Part shown: positions 14,638 through 22,321 of the stretch, piece after piece
How the letters are laid out: each line of letters opens with the position of its first letter
Numbering within the stretch: the first letter of the stretch is position 1
Source: Acholeplasmataceae bacterium UBA6190
GTDB taxonomy: Bacteria > Bacillota_I > Bacilli_A > Acholeplasmatales > Acholeplasmataceae
DNA: 26,553 nucleotides
Direction: 5' to 3'
NCBI GenBank assembly: GCA_002422045.1
Contig: DITG01000060.1
Span: 1 to 26,553, forward strand
Made by a program: the position numbers and the translations under genes
The notes under the pieces: model-generated
What the model was told of the DNA's origin: nothing
What the model saw: only the letters and a program-made list of their open reading frames with translations
The model's database searches: none

Positions 14638-15609
14638 TCATTCGTTTGGAAATTTCAAGCCCCATGAAGCTCTGAGTTGATCCATGAGTTTCATGATCTC
14701 CAGTGTTGCCTGATGTGTGACGATTGTACTTTCTGTTTGATGGTTGGTTATGGCATCGATCACTCCTTGGATCTGATACTCAAAACCATTGATGGGGTGA
14801 GGGATATGGATTTCTTGAATCAGTTGATGATTCAAGTCATAGATGAAAGCATGTTCAGCCCTCCAAAAATCAATGATCTCCATTGTTCCTTGTGTACCGG
14901 TGAGGGTACAGATGTTGTCCAGTTTTTCTGAAAGTGAGCATCTCAGATGTGCATGAGCTTTCGGGTAATGCAGATGAATATCTTCAGATAAGTCAAAACC
15001 ATTGGAGGCATCAAGCATGACAGTGGAATCCATAGATTGAGGAATCCCTAAGAAATAGGTTGCAATTGTCATGACATAGACCCCGATATCGAGGAGTGCT
15101 CCGCCACCCATGGCAGGATCAAAGAGTCTAGATCCTCTTCGGTGTTCTGCATCAAATCCGAAACTGACATCCATCTTCAAGAGATTGCCAATCAGGCCTT
15201 GATCAATGAGGCGCTTGGTTGCCTGAATGACAGGTAAGTATTTGGTCCACATGGCTTCCATGACAAAGACATGTTTGGATTTCGCTTTGTCGAAGACATC
15301 TTTGGCTTGTCGAGCATTTAGGGTAAAGGATTTTTCGCAGAGAATGTGCTTGCCGTAATCGAGTGCGAGCATCATATGTTCATAATGCAAACCATGAGGG
15401 GTTGCGATGTAGACACAGTCCACAAGTGGATCAGAAAGCATCGCTTCATAACTGCCATAGGCTTTTTCATAGCCGTATTGCTCTTGATAGGAAAGTGCCT
15501 TATCCAGATTGCGAGAAGCAATCGCATAGAGGATACCATGTGTATGCGGCATCGCAGTTGAAAAGGTTTGTGCAATCTTACCTGCACCGATCACTCCAAA
15601 ACGAATCAT
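14638..15609 (-). CDS. Gfo/Idh/MocA-family NAD(P)-dependent oxidoreductase
   Basis: A 323-residue dehydrogenase. The N-terminal Rossmann fold begins FGVIGAGKIAQ, with VDCVYIATPHGLHYEH in the middle. The loop that usually reads EKP is EKS here (HILCEKSFTLNA), as in dihydrodiol-dehydrogenase-like members. The C-terminal sheet domain has MGGGALLDIGVYVMTIA, where the histidine of the usual GxH motif is replaced by tyrosine. Substrate unknown, probably a sugar, cyclitol or diol. Its ATG overlaps the stop of the upstream kinase gene by 4 bp and follows AAGGAGA, so the two are coupled. It differs clearly from the two dehydrogenases at 22322 and 25901. Confidence 0.87.
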   Translation of the reverse strand: MIRFGVIGAGKIAQTFSTAMPHTHGILYAIASRNLDKALSYQEQYGYEKAYGSYEAMLSDPLVDCVYIATPHGLHYEHMMLALDYGKHILCEKSFTLNARQAKDVFDKAKSKHVFVMEAMWTKYLPVIQATKRLIDQGLIGNLLKMDVSFGFDAEHRRGSRLFDPAMGGGALLDIGVYVMTIATYFLGIPQSMDSTVMLDASNGFDLSEDIHLHYPKAHAHLRCSLSEKLDNICTLTGTQGTMEIIDFWRAEHAFIYDLNHQLIQEIHIPHPINGFEYQIQGVIDAITNHQTESTIVTHQATLEIMKLMDQLRASWGLKFPNE

Positions 15610-16187
15610 GTTAAGTCTCCTTTTATTGAGATACCATTCATCAAATTCAAGACGATTTCATCTTTTTGTTTGATGATGTCATAGATTTCGATATATTGTT
15701 GTCCATACTGTTCACATGCATCAAAAATACGCTTGCTTTCCTTGATCATGTAAGTTGCAAGTGACAGTAAGGCTTTGTCATTCATGTAACAATACCAACA
15801 ATTGTCAGTCAGATGACGATGCAAATCGAGTTCTCTTGCCTTATCTTCAGGGCGGATGTCCTTATAACCCAAATAGAGTGCTTGGATCATTTTTGGGAAC
15901 TCGTCTTGCAATTTCTTGACAAACGATGCACGGAAATGAACGCCTTCAATCAATGTATCCTTTTTAGACGATGACAGTGATTTGATGAGTCCATAAAGAT
16001 AAGGTTCGAGCATTCTTGAGACTGTATCGTCAGATGCGTTGATATCCAGTTTCAATTCCGGATTGCCATAATAAACCATCATCATGATCTGATCGGTTGA
16101 GATGACGGGTATCTGATAGGTCTTTAAGATGTATTTGCTGACGATGGACTTGCCAGACTTTGCAATGCCTGTGAGGATATAGATCAT
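15606..16187 (-). CDS. P-loop kinase-like protein
   Basis: A 193-residue protein starting with a Walker A motif, YILTGIAKSGKSIVSKYI. A conserved acidic site follows in VISTDQIMMMV and then DTLIEGVHFRASFV, which resembles the second-strand region of nucleoside- and phosphoglycerate-type kinases. An arginine/histidine-rich middle (RELDLHRHLTDNCWYCYM) could form a lid. It contains no obvious DNA- or RNA-binding part. The substrate cannot be read from sequence; coupling to the Gfo/Idh/MocA gene downstream (4-bp overlap) hints at a small molecule. AAGGGTGA precedes the ATG. Confidence 0.7.
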   Translation of the reverse strand: MIYILTGIAKSGKSIVSKYILKTYQIPVISTDQIMMMVYYGNPELKLDINASDDTVSRMLEPYLYGLIKSLSSSKKDTLIEGVHFRASFVKKLQDEFPKMIQALYLGYKDIRPEDKARELDLHRHLTDNCWYCYMNDKALLSLATYMIKESKRIFDACEQYGQQYIEIYDIIKQKDEIVLNLMNGISIKGDLT

Positions 16188-16254
16188 CGGTATTCACCCT
16201 TTTCTCTTTCATGATAACATTTTTTTGAGCGTATCCATGCATGAAATGGAAATA

Positions 16255-16263
16255 TGCTATAAT
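16255..16263 (+). promoter_or_regulatory. Extended -10 promoter of the racemase gene
   Basis: TGcTATAAT (16255-16263) is a full extended -10 element, 30 bp before the ATG. No -35 box is seen at the right distance. Confidence 0.6.
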
Positions 16264-16293
16264 GATGACGAGTATGAAATGAAGAGGAAAACC

Positions 16294-16986
16294 ATGAAAA
16301 CAATCGGCTTACTTGGCGGCATGAGCTGGGAATCAACCCTAGAATATTACAGACTGATCAATTTGGAGATCAAGAACAAACTTGGCGGATCTCACTCTGC
16401 GAAGATTTTAATGTATTCTTTTGATTATCATGAACTGGAAAAGTGTCTTTCTGAAGGCCGGTGGGATCTGATCACAACACTCTTGATCCAAGCAGGACAG
16501 CGTCTCAAGCAAGCAGGTGCTGAACTGCTCGTCATGTGTGCCAATACGATGCACATCGTCGCTGATGCAGTGGAACAAGGTGTGGGACTTCCGCTGATTC
16601 ACATTGTCAAATCAACGCTCGATCAAGCAAAAAAACTTGGATTGAACAAGTTAGCCCTTTTAGGGACGATGTATACCATGGAAAGCCCGCTGTATCCAAC
16701 CATTTTCAAAGCTAGTGGATTGGATATCATCTTACCACCCAAACGAGCGATGGGGATGATTCACCGTACCATTTATCAGGAACTCATCTTAGGTGTGCTC
16801 AAAGCATCGAGTAGAGATCAGTTTCTTTCTATCATCAATCAATTGAAAGATGAAGGCGCGCAAGGTGTCATTTTGGGATGCACAGAAATTCCGCTCTTGA
16901 TCAAACCTGAACATTTGCCTGATTTTTTTGTTCTTGATACCATGAAAATCCATGCCATGGCTGCTGCAGAAAGTGCTTTATCGTGA
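16294..16986 (+). CDS. Aspartate/glutamate racemase family protein
   Basis: A 230-residue member of the Asp/Glu racemase superfamily, which inverts amino acid stereocentres using two cysteines. Both are present: Cys82 in VMCANTMH and Cys196 in LGCTEIPLL. The N-terminus IGLLGGMSWESTLEYYR is typical of the YgeA/RacD-like branch rather than MurI. Broad amino acid racemase activity is more likely than a dedicated cell-wall role. I chose ATG 16294, which has AGAGGA upstream and begins the fold; the frame is open to 16225, but that part overlaps the promoter. The stop overlaps the start region of the next gene. Confidence 0.88.
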   Translation: MKTIGLLGGMSWESTLEYYRLINLEIKNKLGGSHSAKILMYSFDYHELEKCLSEGRWDLITTLLIQAGQRLKQAGAELLVMCANTMHIVADAVEQGVGLPLIHIVKSTLDQAKKLGLNKLALLGTMYTMESPLYPTIFKASGLDIILPPKRAMGMIHRTIYQELILGVLKASSRDQFLSIINQLKDEGAQGVILGCTEIPLLIKPEHLPDFFVLDTMKIHAMAAAESALS

Positions 16987-16991
16987 CCACC

Positions 16992-18215
16992 ATGATCTAT
17001 GATGCGATCGTGATTGGAGGCGGTCCTGCCGGGCTGATGTGTTCCAATGTTCTTTCCCTTCATCATGCGAATTTTTTACTGCTTGAAAAAAATGATCAGT
17101 TGGGGAGAAAACTACTCATCACCGGTGGAAAACGATGCAATGTCACGAATAGGTATTCGGTCGATGAATTCATTTCCCATCTCAATTTCAAACATAAGAA
17201 GTTCTTGTACCCCAGTTTGAAAGTCTTTGGACCCACTGAAGTCATCGACTTTTTCAAGAAAAGACAACTGAATCTCGTCCTGGAAGACAATCTCAAATAC
17301 TTCCCGGAAACCAACAAAAGTTCAAGCGTCTTAGAAGCGCTCGTTTCTGGGATTCAAAAGGACCATATCCGATTGAGATCGAACGTCAAAAACATCAGAA
17401 TCGAAGATGGAATCTTCTCAGTCAAAACATCAGATGAATCGTATCTCGCCAAAAATGTGGTGATTGCTACAGGATCCAATGCATATCCGTACACCGGAAG
17501 TAGTGGTGATGGGGTGCACTTTGCAGAAAAACTAGGCATCAACACCCTTCCGTTCACATCGGCTGAAACGCATATCTACGCATCGTACATCCCTTTGGTC
17601 ATCAAGGATCTTCAAGGGATATCCATACTCAATTCTGAAATCAGGATACCTGGTACCAAAGTCGTCCACCATGGTGGATTGCTATTTACCCATTTTGGTT
17701 TATCTGGACCAGCCATTTTACATGCAGCAGAAGATATCGATGAAGCCATCAGAAATGGCATCAGTGACATCACGATTTCACTTGTGGACATGAGCAGACA
17801 AGCACTTTTAGACATCATGGATAATGCCAAAGCAAGCAATGAGTTGTTGCTTCGTTTCTTGGAGTCGATATTGTCTAAAAATCTTGCGAAAAAAGTGCTT
17901 GAACTCACCAAGATTGAAAACAGACATATGAAAGAAATATCAACCAAACAATACCAAACACTCACTGAGACATTGCATTCATTGAAAATACCGGTCGATC
18001 GAGTGGAAATCCCAGAGCGTGCTTTTGTCAACAAAGGCGGGATTGATACGAAAGAACTCGATCCAAAAACCATGCAAGTCAAGAAAATCAAAGGACTTTA
18101 TGCCATTGGTGAAACCATCGATGTCCATGGCCCGATCGGTGGATTCAACATCACGATGGCTATGTCAGCTGGGTTTGCTGCAGCGCATGACATCCTGCAT
18201 AACATCAAATCATAA
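16992..18215 (+). CDS. HI0933-family flavoprotein (NAD(P)/FAD-dependent oxidoreductase)
   Basis: A 407-residue flavoprotein of the HI0933/YhiN family. The FAD site GGGPAG is within the first 20 residues (DAIVIGGGPAGLM). The family signature LGRKLLITGGKRCNVTN follows, with VIATGSNAYPYTGSSGDG in the middle and GGFNITMAMSAGFAAAHDI near the end. These enzymes are poorly characterised. ATG 16992 gives the usual N-terminus. A GTG three codons earlier (16983), overlapping the racemase stop as GTGA, is an alternative, and neither has a clear ribosome site, so translation is probably coupled to the racemase. Confidence 0.88.
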   Translation: MIYDAIVIGGGPAGLMCSNVLSLHHANFLLLEKNDQLGRKLLITGGKRCNVTNRYSVDEFISHLNFKHKKFLYPSLKVFGPTEVIDFFKKRQLNLVLEDNLKYFPETNKSSSVLEALVSGIQKDHIRLRSNVKNIRIEDGIFSVKTSDESYLAKNVVIATGSNAYPYTGSSGDGVHFAEKLGINTLPFTSAETHIYASYIPLVIKDLQGISILNSEIRIPGTKVVHHGGLLFTHFGLSGPAILHAAEDIDEAIRNGISDITISLVDMSRQALLDIMDNAKASNELLLRFLESILSKNLAKKVLELTKIENRHMKEISTKQYQTLTETLHSLKIPVDRVEIPERAFVNKGGIDTKELDPKTMQVKKIKGLYAIGETIDVHGPIGGFNITMAMSAGFAAAHDILHNIKS

Positions 18216-18245
18216 AAAAAGCCTTCCGAAGAAGGCTATATTTTT
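18214..18245. terminator. Bidirectional terminator between convergent genes
   Basis: Stem AGCCTTC (18220-18226) and GAAGGCT (18231-18237), loop CGAA. The plus side is followed by ATATTTTTA. The minus side is followed by seven T (the A run 18214-18220). It serves the flavoprotein gene and the CDP-alcohol phosphatidyltransferase gene. Confidence 0.88.
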
Positions 18246-18861
18246 AAAGAACACGTTTTGACTTGGGAATGAGATCCGAGGGGTCAATGTTCAGAAGTTT
18301 CTTGCGTTTGAACAAGGTGAAGATGGATTTCGTATCCACATCGACATGTCCGAATTTGAGAAAAATCAGAATGGATTCAGTAAATCCAATCATGAAGTTG
18401 ATCAATATGAAGGTGAGTAGATAGGTTGTATCCATGAAATAAGACAGGATCACCATGGCGAAAACCAAGACAGCATTGAATCTAAGCAAGGAAGTATGCA
18501 TCATGATGGGTTTTCCAATCTTGATGATGGAGACGATGAAACTGGTGAAATACACTAAGAACGCACCAATCAGAAACAAGATATTTGGCATGATATAAGC
18601 TGGATAAAGCACCATCAGAAACCATGCGGTTGGAATGTAGAAGAAGATATCGGCAATCGAATCCAGCATCTTACCAAGTTTGGTGACCTGATTCAATTTT
18701 CTAGCAATCCATCCATCGAAGAAATCTGTCGAACCGACGATGATATAACCGGTTAGGAATGCACTTCTGTTTTCTTGGATGACAAAGATGAATAAAAACG
18801 GCATCAAGATGATTCTGGAAGCGGTAATGGTATTCGCTATATTGAAATTCTTACTTTTCAT
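18244..18861 (-). CDS. CDP-alcohol phosphatidyltransferase
   Basis: A 205-residue membrane enzyme of phospholipid synthesis. The family motif is complete: DFFDGWIAR, eight residues, then GKMLDSIAD, which supplies the four metal-binding aspartates. About six membrane helices follow, and the C-terminus is basic (KRKKLLNIDPSDLIPKSKR). The enzyme transfers a phosphatidyl group from a CDP-lipid to an alcohol; glycerol-3-phosphate (PgsA-like) is the commonest acceptor, but serine or another alcohol cannot be excluded. GAGGT precedes the ATG on the minus strand. A promoter lies at 18894-18921. Confidence 0.88.
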   Translation of the reverse strand: MKSKNFNIANTITASRIILMPFLFIFVIQENRSAFLTGYIIVGSTDFFDGWIARKLNQVTKLGKMLDSIADIFFYIPTAWFLMVLYPAYIMPNILFLIGAFLVYFTSFIVSIIKIGKPIMMHTSLLRFNAVLVFAMVILSYFMDTTYLLTFILINFMIGFTESILIFLKFGHVDVDTKSIFTLFKRKKLLNIDPSDLIPKSKRVL

Positions 18862-18893
18862 CGATTGACCTCATAAGATGAATATGGTGATAT

Positions 18894-18921
18894 ATTATCA
18901 TAAAAACCGAATCTTTGTAAA
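18894..18921 (-). promoter_or_regulatory. Promoter of the CDP-alcohol phosphatidyltransferase gene
   Basis: On the minus strand, -35 TTTACA (18916-18921) and -10 GATAAT (18894-18899) with a 16-bp spacer. Confidence 0.55.
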
Positions 18922-18981
18922 GAAAACGCAAAATCAAATACGTATGATATCGCGTCCGCCCCTTTATTTTCTTAATCAAAG

Positions 18982-18990
18982 TGCTATAAT
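18982..18990 (+). promoter_or_regulatory. Extended -10 promoter of tRNA-Pro
   Basis: TGcTATAAT (18982-18990) lies about 40 bp before the mature 5' end of the tRNA. A good -35 box is not evident. Confidence 0.6.
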
Positions 18991-19028
18991 AGAAAAGGTA
19001 TCACACACACAATTTCATCGATTCAATA

Positions 19029-19105
19029 CGGGATGTGGCTCAGCTTGGTAGAGCGCTTGGTTCGGGACTAAGAGGTCGCAGGTTCAAATCCTGTCATCCC
19101 GACCA
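19029..19105 (+). tRNA. tRNA-Pro (anticodon CGG)
   Basis: A full cloverleaf can be drawn. The acceptor stem CGGGATG (19029-19035) pairs with CATCCCG (19095-19101), followed by discriminator A and an encoded CCA. The D arm is GCTC...GAGC. The anticodon stem CTTGG/CTAAG carries loop TTCGGGA (19061-19067) with anticodon CGG at 19063-19065. The T arm is CAGG-TTCAAAT-CCTG with a complete T loop. It reads CCG codons. A T-run follows at 19105-19112. The next gene starts 39 bp downstream and may share the transcript. Confidence 0.95.
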
Positions 19106-19144
19106 TTTTTTTATCGTTATGAAGTACAAGGAAGGTGATCAATC

Positions 19145-19567
19145 ATGAATGAAAAGTCAACCCATGATTTCAGATATCAGGCCATCATGTTCTTCTTTTT
19201 TTCTATTTCAGCAGGCATCATTCAAGCTTTAACATTCACATTGCTTTATGAGATTGTATCTTGGATCTATTGGCCGTCATATCTTTTCGCTTTGACACTT
19301 TCTGTCCTATGGAATTTCACCTTGAACCGAAAATTCACGTTCAAATCTGCCAATAACATCCCGGTTGCGATGACATTGATCGCCATATTCTACTTAGTCT
19401 TTACGCCACTATCCACATGGTGGGGAGATACACTAGAATCAATCGGATGGAATGGATATCTCATCTTGGGAATGACCATGATCATCAATTTAGTCACCGA
19501 ATTCATCTACACCAAATATGTCGTCTACCACAACAGCATCAATACAGCAACCCATGCATCATCATGA
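19145..19567 (+). CDS. GtrA-family membrane protein
   Basis: A 140-residue protein with four membrane helices and the GtrA hallmark WNFTLNRKFTFKS between helices 2 and 3. GtrA proteins are thought to help move lipid-linked sugars across the membrane in cell-surface glycosylation. No glycosyltransferase gene is adjacent, which is unusual since GtrA genes often sit beside one. GAAGGTGATC precedes the ATG. The gene ends 17 bp before the macro-domain gene. Confidence 0.8.
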   Translation: MNEKSTHDFRYQAIMFFFFSISAGIIQALTFTLLYEIVSWIYWPSYLFALTLSVLWNFTLNRKFTFKSANNIPVAMTLIAIFYLVFTPLSTWWGDTLESIGWNGYLILGMTMIINLVTEFIYTKYVVYHNSINTATHASS

Positions 19568-19584
19568 CCAAGGAGTGAAGTCAC

Positions 19585-20574
19585 ATGCCATTTGAAATCA
19601 TTCGTCAGGATCTGACTTTGATGAATGTCGATGCAATCGTCAATTCAGCCAATCATCTGCCCTTCATCGGAGGAGGCGTCGATGGTGCGATTCACAAAGC
19701 AGCTGGTCCGAAACTGATTGAAGCCCGTCAACATATCGGCAATATTCCGGTCGGGAAAGCTTATCTCACAGACGGTTTTTTTCTGCCTTCCAGATATGTG
19801 ATTCACACTGTAGGACCGGTCTGGGAAGGTGGAACTAAACACGAAGAGACTTTGCTAGCTTCTTGTTACCAGTCATCTTTGGAACTTGCACTCAATCATC
19901 AATTTAGTTCGATCGCATTCCCGCTCATTTCATCTGGTGTGTTTGGATATCCTAAAGATCAGGCACTGAATGTCGCAATCCATGCTATCAAACAATTCTT
20001 AAATAATCATGATCTGATGGTATATTTGGTTGTCTATGATGAGACCTCCTTCGAACTCTCCAAAGAACGTATGAGCAAAGTGATGTCCTATATCCAAAGA
20101 AACTATGTGGATGAGGAGAGAGTCAATCATCGTCAATTGCGTCAAATGGAAAAATCTCGCATTGTGACATCTGATATCATATCTTCAAATGAAAACTACA
20201 GTATCGATAGAATTTTAGAATTTGAGCTTGAAAAGACATTCTCAGAATCCTTACTTTCCATCATCGACCGCAAACATCTCACCGATGTCGCTGTTTACCG
20301 GAAAGCGAATATCGATAAAAGACATTTCTCGAAAATCAGAAGCAACACGCATTATCATCCTTCAAAATATACAGCACTTGCTTTGTGTCTTGCACTCGAA
20401 TTGAACTTAGACCAAACCAAGGATCTGATCGGAAAAGCAGGGTATGCCTTATCCAAAAGTAATCTTTTTGATGTCATTGTTGAGTTCCACATCAAAAATG
20501 CAATTTATGATATTTACGAAATCAACCAAGTCTTATTCAAATACAAGCAAAAACTGATTGCTGAAGTGGAATGA
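19585..20574 (+). CDS. Macro-domain protein with C-terminal XRE-like helical domain
   Basis: A 329-residue two-part protein. Residues about 1-170 form a macro domain that should bind ADP-ribose: VDAIVNSANHLPFIGGG, VDGAIHKAAG, the strand RYVIHTVGPVW and the phosphate loop PLISSGVFGYP are all present, so de-ADP-ribosylation or ADP-ribose sensing is plausible. After a charged linker (about 170-210), residues about 215-329 are helical. They carry TDVAVYRKANIDKRHFSKIR followed by a PSKYTALALCLALELNL segment, which looks like an XRE-type helix-turn-helix. DNA binding is an inference. I recall this composite in other Bacillota next to vWA genes, as here. AAGGAG lies 11 nt before the ATG. Confidence 0.85.
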   Translation: MPFEIIRQDLTLMNVDAIVNSANHLPFIGGGVDGAIHKAAGPKLIEARQHIGNIPVGKAYLTDGFFLPSRYVIHTVGPVWEGGTKHEETLLASCYQSSLELALNHQFSSIAFPLISSGVFGYPKDQALNVAIHAIKQFLNNHDLMVYLVVYDETSFELSKERMSKVMSYIQRNYVDEERVNHRQLRQMEKSRIVTSDIISSNENYSIDRILEFELEKTFSESLLSIIDRKHLTDVAVYRKANIDKRHFSKIRSNTHYHPSKYTALALCLALELNLDQTKDLIGKAGYALSKSNLFDVIVEFHIKNAIYDIYEINQVLFKYKQKLIAEVE

Positions 20575-20577
20575 TAA

Positions 20578-20594
20578 GTCGCATCCCAGGCGAC
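20578..20594 (+). other. Short GC-rich hairpin between the macro and vWA genes
   Basis: GTCGC (20578-20582) and GCGAC (20590-20594) form a 5-bp stem with a 7-base loop. The tail CCTTTCTCT is not a clean T-run, so it is at best a weak terminator or processing site. Confidence 0.3.
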
Positions 20595-20651
20595 CCTTTC
20601 TCTAATCTTTGATGGTAAATTATAGCCATGAAGGAAAAAGGAGAAAAAAAC

Positions 20652-21302
20652 ATGAACAAAAATGTAACGGAAATGATTATGATTTTGGATCGTAGCGGAT
20701 CCATGAGCGGTTTGGAAAGTGACACTATTGGTGGATATAACGCACTGCTTGCCAAACAAAAAGCTGTCGAAGGCAGAGCCTTTGTATCCACCATTCTTTT
20801 TGATGACGCATTTCAAGTGCTTCATAACAGAATCGATGTGAGAGAAGTCAAACCTTTAACAGATCAAGATTATTATGTCAGAGGTTCAACAGCTTTACTG
20901 GATGCCATTGGCAGAAGCATCACAAAAGTCAGTCAGATCCAAAAAAACTTGAAAGTTGAAGAACAGGCTGGGCATGTGATCTTTGTCATCACAACCGATG
21001 GTCAAGAAAATGCGAGCGTCGAGTATTCATACAAAGACATCAAGACCATGATTGAACGACAGAAAAAAGTATTTGGATGGGAGTTCATATTCCTAGGTGC
21101 AAACATCGATGCTGTGGATACTGCAAAACGTTTTGGTATCCAAAGAGACCGGTCAGCCAATTATCATGCGGATTCGAAAGGGACAAATCTGAACTACGAA
21201 GTGGTCAGTGATGCGATCATGGAGTTAAGAACAGTGCACAGTCTTAGCGAAAACTGGAGTTCGAAAATCGACAAGGATTATCAAGAGAGAACCAAAAAAT
21301 AA
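20652..21302 (+). CDS. TerY-like von Willebrand factor A (vWA) domain protein
   Basis: A 216-residue single-domain vWA protein without signal peptide, so cytoplasmic. The metal-ion site is complete: DRSGSMSG (from residue 13), the threonine in RGSTALLDAIG, and the aspartate in ITTDGQENAS. It resembles TerY-type vWA proteins of tellurium-resistance and phage-response loci, but no TerD-type gene is in the window. I chose ATG 20652, with AAGGAG 8 nt upstream; an ATG at 20628 is in frame but would place that ribosome site inside the coding region. It lies 77 bp behind the macro-domain gene and is followed by a terminator. A joint role with the macro protein is likely but unproven. Confidence 0.85.
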   Translation: MNKNVTEMIMILDRSGSMSGLESDTIGGYNALLAKQKAVEGRAFVSTILFDDAFQVLHNRIDVREVKPLTDQDYYVRGSTALLDAIGRSITKVSQIQKNLKVEEQAGHVIFVITTDGQENASVEYSYKDIKTMIERQKKVFGWEFIFLGANIDAVDTAKRFGIQRDRSANYHADSKGTNLNYEVVSDAIMELRTVHSLSENWSSKIDKDYQERTKK

Positions 21303-21323
21303 GCCCTATCACAGGGCTTTTTT
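21301..21323. terminator. Bidirectional terminator after the vWA gene
   Basis: Stem AAGCCCT (21301-21307) and AGGGCTT (21313-21319), loop ATCAC, with a T-run on the plus side and A-rich flank (so T-rich tail) on the minus side. It lies between the vWA gene and the convergent AraC gene. Confidence 0.88.
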
Positions 21324-22171
21324 CATGGTTTCTGATGCATTTTTCGATACATTGAAGGGGAGACGCCCATTTTTTGTTTGAAGACATAACTGAAATAGGC
21401 ATTCGAATCGAATCCTGTCCGGTAAGCGATATCTGTCATGGAGTCATCGGTCATCAATAACCATTCTTTGGCTTTGGTCAACCGGTGATTGGTCAGATAA
21501 TCATGAGGTGAAGTGTTCATCGTTTCTTTGAACACTTTCTGGAAATGACTGGCTGACATACCGATATGTAGTGCAATCTGTTCGAGTGAAAGTTTTTCAG
21601 TGCTTTTGGACTCGATGAAGTCTATCGCTTTTTTAATGACTCTGCTATACGCAGAAGAAGGTAAGTAATACTGTCTGGCTTCTTGATAAGCTGCATAGAT
21701 GATTTCTAGGATGAGTGATGAGATGAGCAACGTCGAAGAAGCCTCATTTTTGATGTATTGGTCCAGAATCTTTTGAAAGATGAGTTCGTAATACTTTGGA
21801 TTTTTCACAGAAAGCACAGGAGGTAAGGTATCGATGATGTCATTATGATACAAAGGATGTGTTTTCTTCAGTAAATCATCATCTGTAAGTGAGATTGAAA
21901 TCATGTAACAGGCATAAGGTGGTTCACCCATGGTCATCTCATAAGGCTTTCTTAAGCACAGATCGCCAGGTTTCAGGGGGTAACGGATACCTTCAAGATT
22001 CATGTAACCTTCAGAGGCCATGATGAATTCAAATTCATAGGTATCGACCATGCGCATGGGAAATTTGCCTTTGGTCCAATCATTCTTGTTTAGATTGTAT
22101 GCATAAGTACGAATCAAGGTGGGTTTGATGGATCTGGTATCGATATTCTTTTCAACAGGAATCGGTTTCAT
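21323..22171 (-). CDS. AraC-family transcriptional regulator
   Basis: A 282-residue regulator. The N-terminal half is a cupin-like sensor domain (FIMASEGYMNLEGIRYPL, then LKPGDLCLRKPYE), which in this family usually binds a sugar. The C-terminal ~100 residues hold both AraC helix-turn-helix units: LSLEQIALHIGMSASHFQKVFKE and MTDIAYRTGFDSNAYFSYVF, ending GVSPSMYR. I chose ATG 22171, which has AAAGGAA upstream; a longer frame to 22291 has no ribosome site and would cover the intergenic region. It is divergent from the dehydrogenase/isomerase operon and probably activates it. Confidence 0.9.
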   Translation of the reverse strand: MKPIPVEKNIDTRSIKPTLIRTYAYNLNKNDWTKGKFPMRMVDTYEFEFIMASEGYMNLEGIRYPLKPGDLCLRKPYEMTMGEPPYACYMISISLTDDDLLKKTHPLYHNDIIDTLPPVLSVKNPKYYELIFQKILDQYIKNEASSTLLISSLILEIIYAAYQEARQYYLPSSAYSRVIKKAIDFIESKSTEKLSLEQIALHIGMSASHFQKVFKETMNTSPHDYLTNHRLTKAKEWLLMTDDSMTDIAYRTGFDSNAYFSYVFKQKMGVSPSMYRKMHQKP

Positions 22172-22290
22172 AAGTTTCCTTTCGTATGATTTTGATATAA
22201 AAGCGTTTTTATTTTCTCTATAATTCAATATTATCACAAGATATCGAAAATGTTCATGGTTTATCATAAGCAATTTTAAAAGATATGTCA

Positions 22291-22296
22291 TAGAAT
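22291..22296 (+). promoter_or_regulatory. -10 box of the dehydrogenase/isomerase operon
   Basis: TAGAAT lies 25 bp before the ATG at 22322. The expected -35 position reads AAGCAA, a poor match, which suits an activator-dependent promoter. AAGATAT occurs at 22238-22244 and again near 22279-22285, 41-42 bp apart, a possible pair of AraC half-sites. Confidence 0.35.
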
Positions 22297-22321
22297 AGTG
22301 ATATGAAATGAGGGAGAATCT

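Noticed and set aside
19095..20600. Possible genomic island bounded by a duplicated tRNA-Pro 3' end
   Set aside because: No repeat of the tRNA 3' end is seen downstream; the resemblance near 20580 (GCATCCCAGGCGACC) is too weak, and no integrase gene is present.
22172..22291. Longer AraC reading starting at 22291
   Set aside because: No ribosome site there; AAAGGAA is correctly placed for the ATG at 22171, and the extra residues lack family similarity.
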